A stretch of DNA of 64,000 nt from Massilia sp. NR 4-1 (GTDB lineage Bacteria > Pseudomonadota > Gammaproteobacteria > Burkholderiales > Burkholderiaceae_D), in NCBI RefSeq assembly GCF_001191005.1, contig NZ_CP012201.1, forward strand, positions 4,526,001-4,590,000, in the 5' to 3' direction. How positions within the stretch are numbered: the stretch's first letter is position 1; each line of letters begins with the position of its first letter. The position numbers and the translations under genes are program-made. Below are positions 34,420 through 43,070 of the stretch, in pieces. The notes beneath the pieces were generated by a model. That model made no database searches and was not told the origin of the DNA. It saw only the letters and a list, made by a program, of their open reading frames with translations.

Positions 34420-34713
34420 ATGTCTACCTTCATTTCCGCGTCGCAACTTTTCCTGCAAGACCTCTCCTTCATGGACGCCGTCCTGGTGCTGCTGGGCGTG
34501 GCCCTGGTATTCGGCACCGTGATGCTGTTCCAGCCGCTGCTGCGCGGCGTGGCACGCGCTGCAATGATGGTGCTTAAGCCAAAAATGAGTAAAGAGGCGC
34601 GGCTGAACCGCCGCAAGATGCATGACGCGATGCTCTTGAAAAGCATGCTGAACTCGCCCGATGGCTCGCCCAGCCATGCCGCCGAGCTGTATGCCCTGGC
34701 ATCGCGTTCCTGA
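34420..34713 (+). CDS. Small membrane protein of unknown function
   Basis: 97 aa. One strong hydrophobic segment at about residues 16-42 (FMDAVLVLLGVALVFGTVML), then a basic stretch (LKPKMSKEARLNRRKMHDAM) and a short polar tail. No family recognised. Its start has only a weak ribosome binding site. Codon use matches its neighbours, and the hydrophobic/basic layout argues that it is a real inner-membrane protein. Confidence 0.55.
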   Translation: MSTFISASQLFLQDLSFMDAVLVLLGVALVFGTVMLFQPLLRGVARAAMMVLKPKMSKEARLNRRKMHDAMLLKSMLNSPDGSPSHAAELYALASRS

Positions 34714-34725
34714 GAAATGAAAGTG

Positions 34726-34752
34726 GCGGCAGCGGGGATTCCCGTCTGCCGC
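34726..34752. terminator. Candidate hairpin between convergent genes
   Basis: GCGGCAG and CTGCCGC arms with further CGGG/CCCG pairing inside. There is no T tract, so termination is uncertain. Confidence 0.35.
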
Positions 34753-34768
34753 ATTGCAGCATCGAAGC

Positions 34769-35362
34769 TTACTTCACTTCACCCAGCAGTTTCGGCTTCA
34801 GCGAGCTGTCCACTGCCTTGTCCCCAATCCAGATGCGGGTAATCGCGTTGTAGAACGCGACATCCGGCACGGTTTCCCCGATTTTCTTCCCATTCAGCTG
34901 GCATTGCGTGCCGACGCCGGGAATCCAGTCCACCAGCAGCACATCGCCCTTCTTCAGGCCGGGGATGGCGGCGAACATTTCACCGAAGGTTTTGGTTTGC
35001 GGCAGGATCTTGGTGCGCTCGGCCTGGTCGGTGTTGGCGCTCAGGCCATCCATGAAGGCCCTGCCGAAGTCTTCCGAGCTCAGATCACGCATGCTGACGA
35101 TCTGGATGCGGCGCGCGCCCGGCACGGCCAGGATGTCGGCCATGGTGGTCTTTTTCTCGCTCAGATACAGACCCAGGGCATAGACCTTGAAGATGACCTT
35201 GGTGCGCAGGCCGGCGCCGTTCAGCTTGAGCTGCTGGCCGGCGACGGTGGCGGTTTCCTCGAATTTCACGCCGGCCACGTCGGTGCTGGCGAAAACCGGG
35301 GCGGCAGAGAACATCAGGGCAGCGGCGGCTGCCTGGATCAGGGTGCGGCGGGTGATGGACAT
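34769..35362 (-). CDS. Chalcone isomerase-like periplasmic protein
   Basis: 197 aa. The N-terminus MSITRRTLIQAAAAALMFSAAPVFA is a signal peptide with a Tat-like SITRR start, cleaved near residue 25. The body (VAGVKFEETATVAG, GAGLRTKVIFKVYALGLYL, RDLSSEDFGRAFMDGL) matches the bacterial chalcone-isomerase-like family. These proteins share the fold, and their biochemical role in bacteria is mostly unknown. Confidence 0.8.
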   Translation of the reverse strand: MSITRRTLIQAAAAALMFSAAPVFASTDVAGVKFEETATVAGQQLKLNGAGLRTKVIFKVYALGLYLSEKKTTMADILAVPGARRIQIVSMRDLSSEDFGRAFMDGLSANTDQAERTKILPQTKTFGEMFAAIPGLKKGDVLLVDWIPGVGTQCQLNGKKIGETVPDVAFYNAITRIWIGDKAVDSSLKPKLLGEVK

Positions 35363-35444
35363 GCTGTCTCCAATTAGTGTGGTTGCCGGTGAAATATACC
35401 ACCGGCCGCGCCTAATTGTGCACGCCCATGCTATTTTGGGACGC

Positions 35445-35699
35445 TTAAGCCTTCGCGGCTTGCAGACGCTCGAACTTCTCGTACAGCTGGTCCTGGGTTT
35501 CGCGCCGTTCCGGATTGAAGGGAATGCAGCTCACCGGGCACACTTGCTGGCATTGCGGCTCGCTGAAGTGTCCCACGCATTCGGTGCATTTATCCGGGTG
35601 GATTTCGTAAATTTCCGGCCCCATATAAATCGCGTCGTTCGGGCACTCGGGCTCGCACACATCGCAATTAATGCAGTCGTCGGTAATCATTAAGGCCAT
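35445..35699 (-). CDS. YfhL-type 2[4Fe-4S] ferredoxin
   Basis: 84 aa. The first cluster motif is CINCDVCEPECPNDAI and the second is CTECVGHFSEPQCQQVCPVSC, with the insertion between Cys residues typical of the YfhL/Alvin ferredoxin group. It is a low-potential electron carrier. It follows coaD by 33 bp, and rsmD-coaD-fdx is a common betaproteobacterial order. Confidence 0.93.
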   Translation of the reverse strand: MALMITDDCINCDVCEPECPNDAIYMGPEIYEIHPDKCTECVGHFSEPQCQQVCPVSCIPFNPERRETQDQLYEKFERLQAAKA

Positions 35700-35732
35700 G
35701 GCAGTACTCGCAATACAGGTAAAACGTTAAGG

Positions 35733-36233
35733 CTAGGCTTGGGACTCGGCCTTCAGCGCGGCGATTTTCTTTTGCAGCCAGCGGTCGACCGAGGGGAAAA
35801 CGAATTTGGAGACGTCGCCGCCCAGCTGGGCGATCTCGCGCACGATGGTGCCGGAGATGAACTGGTACTGGTCGGACGGGGTCAGGAACAAGGTTTCGAC
35901 GTCCGGCAGCAGGTAGCGGTTCATGCCGGCCATCTGGAATTCATATTCGAAGTCGGACACGGCGCGCAGGCCGCGCACGATCACGCGCGCATCGTGCTGG
36001 CGCACGAAATCCTTGAGCAGGCCGGAGAAACTCTCCACTTTGACGTTCGGATAATGCCCCAGCACCTCGTTGGCGATGGTCAGGCGTTCTTCCAGCGAGA
36101 AGAAAGGCTTTTTATTCTGGCTATCGGCCACCCCGACTACGAGCGTGTCGAACAGGCCGGAGGCACGGCGTACCAGATCTTCATGACCACGGGTCAGCGG
36201 ATCGAAAGTTCCCGGATAAACTGCTACAACCAT
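35733..36233 (-). CDS. coaD: Phosphopantetheine adenylyltransferase
   Basis: 166 aa. It begins VVAVYPGTFDPLTRGHEDLVRRA, with the nucleotidyltransferase TxGH motif (TRGH). It ends with FLTPSDQYQFISGTIVREIAQLGGDVSKFV, the ISGTxVRE signature. It converts 4'-phosphopantetheine and ATP to dephospho-CoA. It is full-length and between rsmD and the ferredoxin gene. Confidence 0.97.
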   Translation of the reverse strand: MVVAVYPGTFDPLTRGHEDLVRRASGLFDTLVVGVADSQNKKPFFSLEERLTIANEVLGHYPNVKVESFSGLLKDFVRQHDARVIVRGLRAVSDFEYEFQMAGMNRYLLPDVETLFLTPSDQYQFISGTIVREIAQLGGDVSKFVFPSVDRWLQKKIAALKAESQA

Positions 36234-36287
36234 TGCGGCTCCCTGCGATATGCACCAAAACGCGCATTATGCCTGAAATCGCTGCTG

Positions 36288-36923
36288 CTAATTTTTTAGG
36301 CGCAATTTCAATAAGTGATAGTACACCATGCCAGCCTTATCCGCCCGGACCACCTCCCAAGCCGCCATCCACTCGGGGACTTCCTCCCCTTCGAACGTCA
36401 GGGGCAGGCCGGATTCGGCGTACACCAGGCCATCTTCCTTGAGCAGGCCGGCGCACAGCGGCAGCGCCTTGCTCAGAAAGTCCTGCTGGTAAGGCGGATC
36501 GAGGAAAACCAGGTCGAAGCGCTGGCCGCGCAGCGCCAGCGACTGGGCGCTGGCCACGGCGTCGCCGCGCTGCACCGTCACATTGGTGGCATTCAGCTTG
36601 GCCTTGATGCTGTCCAGCTGGCGGATGACGGCGCTATTGCTGTCGATCATGAGCACGTTTTGCGCGCCACGGCTGGCCGCTTCGAAACCGAGCGCGCCGC
36701 TGCCGGCGAACAGGTCCAGCACCTGGGCCGCGGCCCATTCGCCGTCGCGCAGGTGGTTGATCCAGTTGAACACCGTTTCGCGCACGCGGTCCGGCGTGGG
36801 ACGCAGGCCCAGCGCTTCCAGCACGGGCAGCGTCGAGCGTTTCCATTGCCCGCCGATGATGCGCACCTGCTTGGCGTGCTGGGGACCGTGGACGGGGACT
36901 TTGGCGGGCTTCTTCTTTTGCAT
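36288..36923 (-). CDS. rsmD: 16S rRNA (guanine-966-N2) methyltransferase RsmD
   Basis: 211 aa from the ATG at 36923 (MQKKKPAKVPVHG). It contains VRIIGGQWKRSTLPV, PTPDRVRETVFNWI, the SAM-binding DLFAGSGALGFEAASRGA and the catalytic LVFLDPPYQQDFL. It methylates G966 of 16S rRNA. The open frame upstream is the antisense of another region and not part of the gene. Confidence 0.95.
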   Translation of the reverse strand: MQKKKPAKVPVHGPQHAKQVRIIGGQWKRSTLPVLEALGLRPTPDRVRETVFNWINHLRDGEWAAAQVLDLFAGSGALGFEAASRGAQNVLMIDSNSAVIRQLDSIKAKLNATNVTVQRGDAVASAQSLALRGQRFDLVFLDPPYQQDFLSKALPLCAGLLKEDGLVYAESGLPLTFEGEEVPEWMAAWEVVRADKAGMVYYHLLKLRLKN

Positions 36924-36984
36924 GGGACAACGGGGAGGTGGTTCAACGGCGGCCACTATACCACGCAGCCCTCCCCGCCAGCCC

Positions 36985-37884
36985 TTATTTGGCCTGGGCC
37001 GCCAGCGTGTTGAAATCGTCGATCCAGCCCTGCATGCGCTTGTGGGCATGGGCTTTCTGCGCCGGCGTGGCCAGCTGGACCACGGTGTAGACCAGGTCGA
37101 TGGAGCTGTTGGTATAAGCATCCATGAAAGGTTTGCGCTCGGAATTGTCCATGCGCGCGAAGCTCTCGCGGATCAGGCTTTGCACCCAGGCGATGGCTTG
37201 CTCGCGGCTGGGCTGTTCGCGTGAAATGCGCTGCGCCAGCTCCAGAATGCTGCGCTGGCGGCGCATGCGCTCGTCGAGCCAGATTTCATTGTCGAGCGGA
37301 CGGGCGTCGGAGGCGCGGCGGATCGCCGCTTCCTGCTCGGAACTGAAATTGCCGAACCACAGCTCGAACTGGTCCATCGACTTCTTATAGCGGAACTTGT
37401 TCTGTTGCTCGCGGTCGCCCTTCATATTCTTTTTGCGGAAATCGGCATTGTTTTTGGCGAATTTCCTTTCCATCTGGGCCAGCTGCTCGGGATGCAGGGT
37501 CAGCGCCATATCGGCGATATCGGGCGCGGCCTTGAGCAGCAAGGCCTGGGTGCGGTTGCGCGCATCGTGATAGCTGGCCAGCAGGTCGGCGCGGCTGACC
37601 TTGCCCTGCTGCAGCTGGGCCTGGGCTTTCTGCAGCACCTGCACATAGTCCTGCAGCTGGGTTTTGCGGTGCCAGCGGAACAGCTCGTCGATATCGTGCT
37701 TGGCCTCGCCCTTCTGCTCGCCGTCGAAATCGATATAGCCGTCCAGCCACCAGTAGAGCAAGGTATCGCCATTGTTGTAAGCCAGGCGCAGCGAGCTGCA
37801 CGCTGTGACCAGCAAGGCCAGGGCCAGCACGATATATAGGCTGGCGCGCCGGGAAAAAGAGTGCTGCGTGTTAAACTTTTGCAT
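36985..37884 (-). CDS. DUF6279-type lipoprotein
   Basis: 299 aa with lipoprotein signal ALALLVTACSS (lipobox LVTAC). A mature start LRLAYNNGDTLLYWWLDGYIDFD is followed by a long helical, charged region. This opening is characteristic of DUF6279 lipoproteins common in beta- and gammaproteobacteria. Function is unknown. It is divergent from glmU with only 28 bp between starts, so the promoters overlap. Confidence 0.8.
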   Translation of the reverse strand: MQKFNTQHSFSRRASLYIVLALALLVTACSSLRLAYNNGDTLLYWWLDGYIDFDGEQKGEAKHDIDELFRWHRKTQLQDYVQVLQKAQAQLQQGKVSRADLLASYHDARNRTQALLLKAAPDIADMALTLHPEQLAQMERKFAKNNADFRKKNMKGDREQQNKFRYKKSMDQFELWFGNFSSEQEAAIRRASDARPLDNEIWLDERMRRQRSILELAQRISREQPSREQAIAWVQSLIRESFARMDNSERKPFMDAYTNSSIDLVYTVVQLATPAQKAHAHKRMQGWIDDFNTLAAQAK

Positions 37885-37912
37885 ATTTTTAACTCACTCG
37901 AATTTTCGGCCT

Positions 37913-39289
37913 ATGAACGTTGTTATTCTCGCCGCCGGCATGGGCAAACGCATGCAGTCCGCCCTGCCGAAAGTTTTGCATCCCCTGGCCGGTAAGCCGC
38001 TGTTGTGGCACGTGATCGATACCGCGCGCACTCTGTCTCCCGCCAAATTATGCGTGATCTACGGCCACGGCGGCGCAGCCGTGCTGGAGTCGCTGGAAAA
38101 ACAGAAAAAACCGGATGGCATGCAGATCACCGCTGCCCTGCAGGAACCGCAGCTGGGCACCGGCCACGCCGTGATGCAGGCGCTGCCGGAGCTCGACGAC
38201 AACGCGCCCACCCTGATCCTGTATGGCGACGTGCCGCTGACCAGCGCCGCCTCGCTGCAGCGCCTGGCCGAAGCGGCCGGCAAGGACAAGCTCGGCATCC
38301 TGACCGTGGTGCAGGACAATCCCTTCGGCCTGGGCCGCATCGTGCGCGTCGGCGGCCAGATCATGCGCATCGTCGAAGAGAAGGATGCCAACGAATTCGA
38401 GCGCGCCATCAAGGAAATCAATAGCGGCATCATGGTGGCGCCGACCGCCCGCCTGAAGCAGTGGCTGACCGCGCTGAAGAACGACAATGCCCAGGGCGAG
38501 TACTACCTGACCGATATCGTGGCCCAGGCCGTGGCCGAGGGCGTGGATGTGGTTTCCGCCCATCCGGACGCCGAGTGGGAGGTGCTGGGCGTAAACAGCA
38601 AGGTGCAGCTGGCCGAGCTGGAAGGCATCCACCAGAACAATATCGCCAAGTCCCTGCTGGAAAAAGGCGTGACCGTGATCGATCCGCACCGCATCGATGT
38701 GCGCGGCGAGCTGATCTGCGGCCGCGACGTCACCATCGATGTCGGCTGCGTCTTCGAAGGCCGCGTCGAACTGGCCGATGGCGTCACTGTCGGCCCCTAC
38801 AATGTGCTGGTGAATGCCCGCGTGGCGGCCGGCGCCACCATCAAGCCCTTCTGCCATATTGAAGAGGCCGTGGTTGGCCCGGCTTCCATCATCGGCCCGT
38901 ATGCCCGCCTGCGTCCCGGCACCGAGCTGGGCGAGGACGTGCACGTGGGTAACTTCGTCGAGATCAAGAACAGCCAGGTGGCCGCGCACAGCAAGGCCAA
39001 CCACTTGGCCTATATCGGCGACGCCACCGTCGGTTCGCGCGTGAATATCGGCGCCGGCACCATCACCTGCAATTACGATGGCGCCAACAAGTTCCGCACC
39101 GTGATCGAGGACGACGCCTTCATCGGCAGCGACAGCCAGCTGGTGGCCCCTGTCACCGTGGGGGCGGGCGCGACCCTGGGCGCCGGCACCACGCTGACCA
39201 AGGATGCGCCGGCCGGCAAGCTGACCATTTCCCGTCCCAAACAGCTGACCATCGAAGGCTGGAAGCGTCCGGTCAAGGTCAAGAAGTAA
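37913..39289 (+). CDS. glmU: Bifunctional UDP-GlcNAc pyrophosphorylase / GlcN-1-P acetyltransferase
   Basis: 458 aa from ATG 37913. The N-terminal uridyltransferase has LAAGMGKRMQSALPKVLHPL. The C-terminal left-handed beta helix has hexapeptide repeats (VGPASIIGPYARLRPGTELG) and GAGTITCNYDGANKFRTVIEDDAFIGSD for acetyl transfer. It makes UDP-GlcNAc for peptidoglycan and LPS. GlmS, the first enzyme of the same pathway, is encoded 13 kb downstream on the same strand. Confidence 0.97.
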   Translation: MNVVILAAGMGKRMQSALPKVLHPLAGKPLLWHVIDTARTLSPAKLCVIYGHGGAAVLESLEKQKKPDGMQITAALQEPQLGTGHAVMQALPELDDNAPTLILYGDVPLTSAASLQRLAEAAGKDKLGILTVVQDNPFGLGRIVRVGGQIMRIVEEKDANEFERAIKEINSGIMVAPTARLKQWLTALKNDNAQGEYYLTDIVAQAVAEGVDVVSAHPDAEWEVLGVNSKVQLAELEGIHQNNIAKSLLEKGVTVIDPHRIDVRGELICGRDVTIDVGCVFEGRVELADGVTVGPYNVLVNARVAAGATIKPFCHIEEAVVGPASIIGPYARLRPGTELGEDVHVGNFVEIKNSQVAAHSKANHLAYIGDATVGSRVNIGAGTITCNYDGANKFRTVIEDDAFIGSDSQLVAPVTVGAGATLGAGTTLTKDAPAGKLTISRPKQLTIEGWKRPVKVKK

Positions 39290-39310
39290 CACTGCTCCTG
39301 GTAGCAACGA

Positions 39311-39333
39311 CGGCGCCTGCGGGCGCCGTTTTT
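39311..39333 (+). terminator. glmU terminator
   Basis: CGGCGCC, loop TGCG, GGCGCCG, then TTTTT. It lies 21 bases after the glmU stop. Confidence 0.85.
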
Positions 39334-39344
39334 CGTTTACCGTC

Positions 39345-39630
39345 GCCTGTGGATAAACCTGTGCGCAAACCCAGGGAAAAGCAGGGCATAAGCCCATGGA
39401 TAAGCGGGAGGATAAGCTGGGGAAGATGACTGGATAATTTTCTTTCCAGACTGAATATTTCAGTTTTCATGGCCTTTTTAATAAATGTGGATAAGGCTGT
39501 GATTAAGCGCGTGGGTAAGTGCTGGAAAACTGTTGAATAAGCCTGTATGGCTGCGATTCCGCCTATTTTCCCAGCAAGAATCATGTGGATAAACTTGTGG
39601 AAATGCAGGGAAAACTCCGTGGATAAACCT
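39345..39630. repeat. Array of DnaA-box-like GTGGATAA motifs between glmU and macA
   Basis: The 435-bp gap after glmU holds the terminator and then this array. Exact TGTGGATAA occurs at 39348-39356, 39486-39494 and 39584-39592. A one-mismatch copy, CGTGGATAA, is at 39618-39626. Many looser units of the form NGGATAAGC or ATAAGCC lie between, often followed by CTGTG. No ORF fits here. The last 90 bp before macA show only its AAGG ribosome binding site. Confidence 0.7.
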
Positions 39631-39724
39631 GTTTACAACAATTTTTGACCCCTTTTCCCGGCTGGTCTGTCATAGCAGATGAAGAGCGGACGCCCTGTCC
39701 GCTTCGCCCGAATAAGGTTTGTGC

Positions 39725-40903
39725 ATGGCTTTTCCGAAACAGCTCCTCACCCGCCGCCGGCTGGCGGCAGCCCTTTTGCTGGCGCTGGGCGCGGCTGGCG
39801 CCTTCTGGTGGCAGCAGCAGCGCAAAGCACCCAAGGTCGAGACCGCCCGCCTGGCCAAGGCCAGCATCGAAGCGAATGTGATGGCGGTCGGCACCTTGCA
39901 GCCGCGCAGCTATGTGGATATCGGCGCCCAGGTGTCGGGCCAGATCCTGCGCCTGCACGTCACGCCCGGCGCCACCGTCAGCAAGGGACAGTTGCTGGTC
40001 GAAATCGATCCCAGCGTGCAGCAGGCCACCGTGGACGCCGGACGGGCCGCCTTGGCGGGTCTGAACGCGCAATTGTCCGAACAGCGCGCCCAGCACCGCC
40101 TGGCGGGCCAGCAGCATGCGCGCCAGCAGCAACTGGCGCGCGACGGTGCCACCCGCGAGGAGGATACGCAGCAGGCCGTGGCCGCGCTGGAAACGGCGGC
40201 CGCCCGCATCGCCAATCTGCAGGCCCAGATCCAGCAGACGCAAGCCACCCTCAAGGCCGACGAGGCGCGCCTGGGCTATACCCGCATCTACGCGCCCATG
40301 AGCGGCACCGTGGTCTCGGTCGAGGCGCGCGAAGGCCAGACCCTGAACGCCACCTACCAGACGCCGAACGTGCTGCGCGTGGCCGATCTGTCCGGCATGA
40401 CGGTGTGGACCGAAGTCTCCGAAGCCGATGTGCGGCGCGTGAAGCCCGGTATGCCGGTGTATTTCAGCACCCTCGGCGGCAACCAGCGGCGCTGGCATGG
40501 CAAGGTGCGCCAGCTCCTGCCCGCCCCGCCCCAGGCCGAGGCGCGCAATAACGGCACGGCCATCACGCCTTCCTCGGGCAAGGTGGTGCTGTACACCGCG
40601 CTGTTCGATGTGGATAACAGCGATGGCGAATTGATGCCGCAAATGACGGCCCAGGTGCATTTCGTCACCGCCTCGGTCAAGAATGTGCTGGTGGCGCCCC
40701 TGCCCGCGCTGACGGCGCTGGAAGGCAAGCCGGGCCAGTTTTCCGCCCGCGTCATGAACCAGGACGGCGCCATCGAGCAGCGCGTGGTGCAGGTCGGCGT
40801 GCGCAACCGCTTATCGGCCGAGGTGCTGGGCGGCCTGCGCGAAGGCGAGCTGCTGGTGACGGGCGAGATGCCATCCGATAGCGCCAGCAGGTTCCAGCTG
40901 TGA
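39725..40903 (+). CDS. macA: MacA-type periplasmic adaptor (membrane fusion protein)
   Basis: 392 aa from ATG 39725 (AAGG 7 bases upstream). One N-terminal membrane helix (AAALLLALGAAGAFWW), then lipoyl half-motifs around a coiled-coil hairpin rich in Gln/Ala (about residues 95-180). A second lipoyl part, RIYAPMSGTVVSVEAREGQ, and a beta-barrel follow. It bridges MacB to the outer membrane factor. It overlaps macB by 4 bp (GTGA), so the subunits are co-translated. Confidence 0.9.
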   Translation: MAFPKQLLTRRRLAAALLLALGAAGAFWWQQQRKAPKVETARLAKASIEANVMAVGTLQPRSYVDIGAQVSGQILRLHVTPGATVSKGQLLVEIDPSVQQATVDAGRAALAGLNAQLSEQRAQHRLAGQQHARQQQLARDGATREEDTQQAVAALETAAARIANLQAQIQQTQATLKADEARLGYTRIYAPMSGTVVSVEAREGQTLNATYQTPNVLRVADLSGMTVWTEVSEADVRRVKPGMPVYFSTLGGNQRRWHGKVRQLLPAPPQAEARNNGTAITPSSGKVVLYTALFDVDNSDGELMPQMTAQVHFVTASVKNVLVAPLPALTALEGKPGQFSARVMNQDGAIEQRVVQVGVRNRLSAEVLGGLREGELLVTGEMPSDSASRFQL

Positions 40904-43059
40904 GTGCGGACCAGTTGCCGGGGAACGGACCGGCGTTACCACCGCCGCATGAATCCCCATCGCCAGCGCAGGCAGCGGAGCATCCAAAGGCGGTGGCATC
41001 TCCGCCGCCGCTGATTTCCCTGCAGGGCATAAGAAAACGTTATGGCGGCGGTAATGGCACGCCGCCGGTCGAGGTGCTGCGCGGGATTTCTCTGGATATC
41101 CACGCGGGCGAATTCGTCGCCATTGTCGGCGCTTCCGGCTCGGGCAAATCGACGCTGATGAATATGCTGGGCTGTCTCGACCGCCCCAGCGAAGGCGTCT
41201 ACAGCTTCGCCGGTGAAGACGTCGCCACCCTCGACGCCGACCAATTGGCGTGGTTGCGGCGCGAAGCGTTCGGCTTCGTGTTCCAGGGCTACCACCTGAT
41301 CGCCACCGAATCGGCGCGCGAAAATGTCGAGCTGCCCGCCGTGTACGCAGGCATGGCGCCGGCGCAGCGCGCGGAAAGGGCGCAGGCGCTGCTGCGGCGC
41401 CTGGGCATGGACAGCCGCATGGAACATCGTCCCAACCAGCTTTCGGGCGGCCAGCAGCAGCGCGTCTCCATCGCGCGCGCCCTGATGAACGGCGGCCGCA
41501 TCCTGCTGGCCGATGAGCCGACCGGCGCTCTCGACTCCACCAGCGGCGCCGAAGTCATGGCGCTGCTGCACGAACTGGCCGATGCCGGCCACACCATCAT
41601 CCTGATCACCCACGACCGCAACGTGGCGGCGCAGGCGCGCCGCGTGATCGAAGTGCGCGACGGCCAGGTGGTTAGCGACTCGGCCAGTGGGCATCGTCAT
41701 GGCTTCGTGCACGCAATCGATGAGATCAGCGCCGATTCCGCCAGCGACATGCGTGGCCAGGTGCCAGGTCACGCAGCCGCGCACGCGGAAGGCGAGCCGC
41801 GCAAACGCGCCTTGCCGCCGCCCGATATGCGCCAGGTGGCGCGGCAGAACGGCAATGGCGGCGGGGCTTCCTTCTGGACCGATATCCGCGAGGCGGCGCG
41901 CGCCGCATGGCGCGTGATGTGGGTGAACCGCTTCCGCACCGGACTGACCCTGCTCGGCATCGTGATCGGCGTCGCCTCCGTCATCGTCATGCTGGCGATC
42001 GGCATGGGCGCGCGGCAGAAGGTCGTGGCCCAGCTGGGCGCTTTCGGCTCCAATCTGATGTATATGTCCTCCATCGGCAACAGCTCGCGCCTGCCGGGAC
42101 GCAGCATCACCCTGGCCGATCTGGAAGCGGTGGCCGAACTGCCCAATATCAGCCATGTGCTGCCGAATGTCACCGGCAACCAGGTGGTGCGCTTCCGCAA
42201 CCGCGATGTGCAGACCTATGTGCGCGGCAGCGGCGCTGCCCTGCCGCGCATCCAGACTTGGCCGCTGGCGCGCGGCGGCTTCTTCACCGAGCAGGATGAG
42301 CGTGAACTGGCCAACGTCGCGGTGCTGGGCCACAAGCTGGCGCAGGAACTGATGCCCGATGTGGCCGACCCGATCGGCCAGATCATCCTGATCGGCAATC
42401 TGCCGCTGCAGGTGATTGGCGTCATGAGCGAAAAGGGCGCGCTGACCGGCGACCGCGACGAGGACAATGTGCTGCTGCTGCCCTTCAGCACCGCCGGCCT
42501 GAAAGTCTTCGGCCAGCGCGAGCCGACTTACACCGTGATCGCCGTCGATGACGTCAGCCGCGTGGCCCAGACCCAGGCCGCGATGGAAGCGCTGATGCTG
42601 GAACGCCATGGCCTGCGCGACTTCGACGTCGGCAACGCCGCCGCCTCGATTGCCGCCGAAGCGAAAACCAGCGACACCATGACCCTGATGCTCAGCCTTA
42701 TCGCCGCCGTGTCCCTGGTGGTGGGCGGCATCGGCGTCATGAACGTGATGCTGATGACGGTGCGCGAACGCACGCGCGAAATTGGCATCCGCATGGCGAC
42801 CGGGGCGCGCCAGCGCGACATCCTGCGCCAGTTCATGACCGAAGCGGTGCTGGTCTCCTTGACCGGGGGCCTGATAGGCGTCGTGGTGGGGCTGGCGCTG
42901 GGCGCCGCCCTGCTATGGTGGGACGTGGCCCTGATCTTCTCGCTGCGCGCCATTGGCGGCGCTTTTGGCTGCGCCCTGATCACCGGGCTGGTATTCGGCT
43001 ATATGCCCGCCCGCACCGCCTCCCGCCTTGACCCGGTGCAGGCCCTCGCCTCCGAATGA
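40900..43059 (+). CDS. macB: MacB-type ABC exporter (ATPase-permease fusion)
   Basis: 719 aa from a GTG start. It has an N-terminal nucleotide-binding domain with Walker A GASGSGKST, signature LSGGQQQR, Walker B ILLADEPTGALDS and H-loop ITHDRN. A long polar linker of about 70 aa follows, then helix 1, a large periplasmic MacB_PCD domain and three C-terminal helices (ERTREIGIRMATGARQRDIL). The N-terminal Pro/Ala tail of about 35 aa and the linker make it longer than E. coli MacB. It exports macrolides, lipopeptides or siderophores in related systems; substrate unknown here. Confidence 0.93.
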   Translation: MSADQLPGNGPALPPPHESPSPAQAAEHPKAVASPPPLISLQGIRKRYGGGNGTPPVEVLRGISLDIHAGEFVAIVGASGSGKSTLMNMLGCLDRPSEGVYSFAGEDVATLDADQLAWLRREAFGFVFQGYHLIATESARENVELPAVYAGMAPAQRAERAQALLRRLGMDSRMEHRPNQLSGGQQQRVSIARALMNGGRILLADEPTGALDSTSGAEVMALLHELADAGHTIILITHDRNVAAQARRVIEVRDGQVVSDSASGHRHGFVHAIDEISADSASDMRGQVPGHAAAHAEGEPRKRALPPPDMRQVARQNGNGGGASFWTDIREAARAAWRVMWVNRFRTGLTLLGIVIGVASVIVMLAIGMGARQKVVAQLGAFGSNLMYMSSIGNSSRLPGRSITLADLEAVAELPNISHVLPNVTGNQVVRFRNRDVQTYVRGSGAALPRIQTWPLARGGFFTEQDERELANVAVLGHKLAQELMPDVADPIGQIILIGNLPLQVIGVMSEKGALTGDRDEDNVLLLPFSTAGLKVFGQREPTYTVIAVDDVSRVAQTQAAMEALMLERHGLRDFDVGNAAASIAAEAKTSDTMTLMLSLIAAVSLVVGGIGVMNVMLMTVRERTREIGIRMATGARQRDILRQFMTEAVLVSLTGGLIGVVVGLALGAALLWWDVALIFSLRAIGGAFGCALITGLVFGYMPARTASRLDPVQALASE

Positions 43060-43070
43060 ATGGAATACCG

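Noticed and set aside
39345..39630. CRISPR-like array
   Set aside because: Units are short, degenerate and without regular spacers, and no cas genes are in the window.
39345..39630. Chromosomal replication origin
   Set aside because: DnaA-box-like motifs are dense, but dnaA, dnaN and rpmH are absent nearby and no clear melting region follows. Kept only as a repeat array.
43056..43070. Earlier ATG of the outer membrane factor overlapping the macB stop
   Set aside because: Possible by coupling, but the lipoprotein signal is better formed from the ATG at 43071.
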